Assembly (NCBI GenBank): GCA_013178275.1
Contig: JABLWZ010000005.1
Location: 124,001 to 188,000, forward strand
From: Bacillota bacterium
Lineage (GTDB): Bacteria; Bacillota; Ch66; Ch109
DNA length: 64,000 nucleotides
Reading direction: 5' to 3'
The notes under the pieces were generated by a model, which saw only the letters and a list, made by a program, of their open reading frames with translations, had not been told where the DNA came from and did no database searches. Made by a program: the position numbers and the translations under genes. This document shows positions 60,866 through 64,000 of the stretch, piece after piece. Numbering within the stretch: the stretch's first letter is position 1; each line of letters opens with the position of its first letter.

Positions 60866-60907
60866 CGGGGCAGATACCCGTGGTTGTGAACGGGAGGTGA
60901 TAGTAAT

Positions 60908-61228
60908 ATGGATAAAACTGAAACGGGAAGCATCTCCAGCGAGGACCTGGCGGCGGCCCTGGAGGCGGGGAAGCCGCTGGTCATCGTAGATGTGCGCCAG
61001 CCGGAGCAGTACCAGGCGGGGCACCTGCCGGGAGCGGTCAATATCCCGCTGGTGGACCTTTGGGACCGCCGTATGGAGCTGGACCCCACCAAGGACATAA
61101 TAACCTACTGCAACAGCGGCAACAGCGGCGGGACAGCCAAAAACGTCCTGCTGTCCCTGGGGTTCCGTTCGGTGTGCAACCTGGAGGGCGGATACAACGG
61201 CTGGAAGGCCTTGAAGGGTCTGGGATAG
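60908..61228 (+). CDS. Rhodanese-like sulfurtransferase
   Basis: 106 residues. One rhodanese domain: VIVDVRQPEQYQAGHLPGAV and active loop ITYCNSGNSGGTA with catalytic Cys. Single-domain rhodaneses near ars genes may handle sulfane sulfur or reduce metalloids. ATG behind GGGAGGTG. Between acr3 and the methyltransferase. Confidence 0.9.
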   Translation: MDKTETGSISSEDLAAALEAGKPLVIVDVRQPEQYQAGHLPGAVNIPLVDLWDRRMELDPTKDIITYCNSGNSGGTAKNVLLSLGFRSVCNLEGGYNGWKALKGLG

Positions 61229-61249
61229 CAGAAAAAGGAGAGATGAGCT

Positions 61250-61903
61250 GTGTCGATTGATTCTCTAAAATGCGGCTGCGGCGGGAGCAAGGAGTATTTT
61301 GACGATGTCGCGGATCAGTGGGACAGCATGCGGAAGGGTTTCTTTTCGGAAGCGGTCAGGGAAAAGGCCTACGAGGTGGCGGGGATAGAAAAGGGTGCGG
61401 TAGCCGCCGACATCGGGGCCGGCACCGGGTTCATCACCGAGGGACTGATCGGGGCGGGCCTCAGGGTCATCGCCGTAGACCAGTCGGAGTCCATGCTGGA
61501 CCGGATGAGGGAGAAGTTCGCCCGGACCGGCTTGATCGACCTGAGGGTGGGCGAATCGGAGAACCTTCCTATCCCGGACCAGGCGGTCGACTATGTATTC
61601 GCCAACATGTACCTACACCACGTCGAGTCGCCCCCGGCGGCCATCAAAGAGATGTCGCGGGTCCTGAAACCGGGCGGCCGGCTGGTGATTACCGACCTGG
61701 ACGAGCACGGCCATACCTTTCTGAGGACCGAGCAGCACGACCGCTGGATGGGCTTCAAGCGGGAGGACGTGAAACAGTGGCTGTCCGAGGCCGGGCTGAA
61801 GGACGCCATGACCGACTGCGTGGGCCAGAACTGCTGCGCTGATTCCTGCTGCGGGGAGGAGAGCGCCAGCATCAGCATCTTCGTCGCCCGCGGCGTCAAG
61901 TAA
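61250..61903 (+). CDS. SAM-dependent methyltransferase, ArsM-like, Cys-rich tail
   Basis: 217 residues. Class I fold with SAM motif VAADIGAGTGFITEGL and a C-terminal HHVESPPAAIKEMSRVLKPGG. Cys-rich ends: CGCGG near the start, and CVGQNCCADSCCGEE at 195-209. Paired C-terminal Cys is reminiscent of arsenite methyltransferases, and the ars context supports As(III) methylation, but the usual ArsM Cys positions could not be confirmed. GTG start behind AAAGGAGAG. Last gene of the operon. Confidence 0.8.
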   Translation: MSIDSLKCGCGGSKEYFDDVADQWDSMRKGFFSEAVREKAYEVAGIEKGAVAADIGAGTGFITEGLIGAGLRVIAVDQSESMLDRMREKFARTGLIDLRVGESENLPIPDQAVDYVFANMYLHHVESPPAAIKEMSRVLKPGGRLVITDLDEHGHTFLRTEQHDRWMGFKREDVKQWLSEAGLKDAMTDCVGQNCCADSCCGEESASISIFVARGVK

Positions 61904-61981
61904 GGATTTACCATGCCGCGAAAAGGTTTTTCCGTCGTTATAATTGGTTAATAATATATAATCGGATTAAGGGGTATGTAC

Positions 61982-63171
61982 ATGGATAATATCTCCGTAG
62001 AGCAAATTCGACAATTCCGGCTGCACACGCACCATCTGGATATATTTTATCAGAAAGCCGATACTGAGGATGTTGCTGGTTCCTGTGGCTTTCAAAACTC
62101 GCCGCCTGGCGCTTGGGAAATTGCGTTGCATAACCGTATCCCTGACTTCAAACTGGACGATATGAAGCAGATGCTTGAGGTCGAAAAAACACTGTTGCAG
62201 GCGTGGAGCTTTCGTGGTGTGCCCGTGGTCTTTCCCACTTCGGAAAGTGATGCGTTTTTGTCGGCGCTTGTTTCCAAGCAAGATGAACCTTGGATATATA
62301 TACCCAAGGAATACAACTGGCGCTTGATTTTTTAAAGATGTCCTTTGGAGAATCGCTGCTGTTACTAAAACAGGTGATACCGAAGCTGGACGGCGAGGTG
62401 GTAAAAAGCAAAACCACGTTAGACCAAACTTTGGCCGAATGGGTGCTTCCACTTCTTCCTAACGACAAAAGAGACTTGTGGAATAAGCCCTCTATGTACG
62501 GAAATCCAGAAAAACAGACCGTCGGCGGCGCAGTGGTTTCTTTTTTGCTTCGCCCTTGCGCGTTTATGGGTTTGCTTGTTTTTGCAAAGAGGGAGGGAAT
62601 TAGCCCGACATTTACTTCATACAAACACTGGATAGGCCATCCACTTGAAGCAACGGATGTACCCGAGTATAAATTGGTTCGGAAATACCTGCACTGTTTC
62701 GGTCCTGCATCCATAGACGGATTTGCGGATTGGCTTGGATGTTCCTCTGCACAGGCCGAACGAATATGGCAAACCGTTATTGATGAAATCGAGCCGGTCA
62801 GCGTATCCGGGAAAGAACGCTATGTGCTATCTGATGATAAAGACCTGCTTTTGTCTCCACCGCAACCAGAAAGGAAAATACACCTACTTGGAGGGCATGA
62901 CCCCTATTTGGGTTTGCAGGACCGTAATGTTGTCTTGGAAAACAAAGCAAAGCAAAAGCAAATTTGGCAGACCGTTTCAAACCCTGGCACTGTGTTATGG
63001 CAGGGCGAAATAGTCGGTATGTGGAAAGGCAAGAAAAAAGGTAAAGGATTGGAAATTGAAGCTACCTTGTGGGATAACGCAAAAATATCGAAAAAGGATA
63101 TACAGGATTTAGGTGATGAATATGCTTTGTTTCAACAAGTCAAGCTAAATAAGATCACTGTCTTGCCATAA
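61982..63171 (+). pseudogene. Winged-helix (HTH_42, AlkZ-like) protein, frameshifted
   Basis: Two frames join end to end: residues from ATG 61982 up to about 62293 (IRQFRLHTHHLDIFYQ, LLQAWSFRGVPVVFP), then a second frame from 62290 to 63171 (IQLALDFLKMSFGESLLLL, GGHDPYLGLQDRNVV, GTVLWQGEIVGMWKG). Together they match the winged-helix family that includes the interstrand-crosslink glycosylase AlkZ. The break is in an ATATATATA run (62294-62302), consistent with an extra TA. The gene is AT-rich, so likely acquired. Sequencing error is not excluded. Confidence 0.75.
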
Positions 63172-63238
63172 CTTGCTATATTTTATGACATGGAGCTGAT
63201 TTGGTTTGGCCGATGATCTGCGTTTTGAGTTCAGTGGA

Positions 63239-64000
63239 TTAGGACAAACACTCGATTACCACCCACATCACACCCCCGCAGACCATGCCCTCGTCCTCGG
63301 CGATTTGACCGGTCATGTCTATGCGTTTTTCCCGGTATCCCCGGTTTCTGATGACATTGCGAGCAGTGATTATCACCTCTCCTTCGCTGCACCCGCCGCC
63401 GATGCTTCCCAGGGTCCTCCCGTCCGGCCATACCAGCATCTTGGCCCCTGGTTTTCTAGGGACGGAGCCTTTGGCAGCAACCACCGTGACCAGCGCCCGG
63501 GGCTCAGTTTTATCCAGACTCAGTTCCGTAAGAACAGCCGGGTCGAGTTCCGGCCAGTTCACCCTGGAAGTCTTTAGTCCTGACGGCTCAATGATAAGCC
63601 TTTTATAGCTAACCACCTGTGCCATTATGGACAAGGCTATCTCCTCGGGGGTGACCGCGCCTATATCCAGGCCTATCGGGGCATTCACCCGGTCCAGCCG
63701 CTCCATTGAACACCCTTCACTGAGCAGCTGCTCCTTAACGCTTTTTACCCTTCTGCGGGAACCGATCATTCCGATATACGCGGTGTCGTATCTAAGAGCC
63801 GGTCTCAGGCAGTCCATATCATGGCGGTGACCCCGGGTCACGATCACCACGAAGGTGGACCGGTTCAGTGTGATAAGGTCGAAACACCTTTCGAAGCTCT
63901 CGCATATCACCCTCGCGGCGTTGGGAAAACGGTTCTTATTGGCGAATGAGGGCCGGTCGTCGATAACCGTGACCGAAAACCCGAGCCGGTCTGCAAACTC
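63239..64000 (-). CDS. XdhC/CoxI-family protein (5'-truncated by window edge)
   Basis: 254 residues visible; the frame is open to base 64000. N-terminal visible part is the Rossmann XdhC_C unit (GFSVTVIDDRPSFANKNRFP; YIGMIGSRRRVKSVKEQL). After a linker comes an XdhC_CoxI domain (TVVAAKGSVPRKPGAKMLVW; GSIGGGCSEGEVI; MVCGG). Usually CoxI precedes the Rossmann part; the order here is reversed or a third domain lies off the window. Such proteins insert the sulfurated molybdenum cofactor into hydroxylases. Last gene of the window. Confidence 0.85.
   Translation of the reverse strand, partial: EFADRLGFSVTVIDDRPSFANKNRFPNAARVICESFERCFDLITLNRSTFVVIVTRGHRHDMDCLRPALRYDTAYIGMIGSRRRVKSVKEQLLSEGCSMERLDRVNAPIGLDIGAVTPEEIALSIMAQVVSYKRLIIEPSGLKTSRVNWPELDPAVLTELSLDKTEPRALVTVVAAKGSVPRKPGAKMLVWPDGRTLGSIGGGCSEGEVIITARNVIRNRGYREKRIDMTGQIAEDEGMVCGGVMWVVIECLS

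Overview
The window is about 64 kb of a GC-rich genome that looks like an anaerobic, endospore-forming member of the Clostridia, probably of the Peptococcaceae/Desulfotomaculum-Pelotomaculum kind. Evidence seen directly: a GerA-GerB-GerC germinant receptor operon, CotF-like coat proteins, the Firmicutes order dnaG-sigA(rpoD) with trmK-nif3 downstream, pyruvate phosphate dikinase, a split archaeal-type glutamate synthase, oxalate/formate-type and acetate transporters, and many Shine-Dalgarno-driven GTG/TTG starts. The exact genus is inference.

Layout. 1-2.6 kb: 3' part of ppdK. 2.7-5.1 kb: an AT-rich accessory island (ECF sigma/anti-sigma pair; DUF2089 regulator with a membrane protein and a DUF3139 protein) that starts after one terminator hairpin and carries a near copy of that hairpin inside it. 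5.1-8.4 kb (minus strand): a four-gene cassette with a short peptide ending in a Gly-Gly leader plus 21-residue core, a SunS-like glycosyltransferase with TPR-like tail, a radical SAM protein and a second glycosyltransferase. It is a candidate undescribed glycosylated/radical-SAM RiPP system. 8.7-15.4 kb: enoate reductase, dapF, PadR regulator, universal stress protein, azlCD, dgt. 15.5-26.6 kb: yqxD-dnaG-sigA, three tRNAs, a secreted papain-like protease, a PAS-GGDEF-HD-GYP protein, a YvyF-like protein, trmK and nif3. 26.7-39.3 kb: acetate and oxalate/formate-type transporters, a low-complexity coat-like protein, zinc-ribbon and membrane proteins, queuosine-precursor transporter, class-III aminotransferase, LysE exporter, amidohydrolase, DnaC-like ATPase. 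39.4-44.0 kb: ger operon.

44.0-55.0 kb is a nitrogen-assimilation block: five-gene split glutamate synthase, an ANTAR antiterminator protein, glnA, carA (without carB), a second glnA, a degenerate receiver protein and P-II. Two untranslated leaders (before the glutamate synthase operon and before the second glnA) contain hexaloop hairpins with A at loop position 1 and G at position 4 that overlap strong intrinsic terminators, the signature of ANTAR-controlled antitermination. The regulator is encoded between its two apparent targets.

55.0-58.0 kb: a half-receiver membrane protein, dapB, and small sporulation-type proteins. 58.3-61.9 kb: an arsenic-type operon: arsR, a permease, acr3, rhodanese, methyltransferase. 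The permease reading frame is interrupted by an in-frame TGA exactly at the first cysteine of the family motif TPF-C-SCS and is followed at the right distance by a hairpin fitting a bacterial SECIS, so it is most simply read as a selenoprotein. 61.9-63.2 kb: an AT-rich, frameshifted winged-helix gene. 63.2-64.0 kb: the 3' part of an XdhC/CoxI-family gene on the minus strand.

Several ORF starts were moved to internal ATG/GTG/TTG codons with better ribosome-binding sites. All family names are from recognition of motifs by eye. No database search was made.
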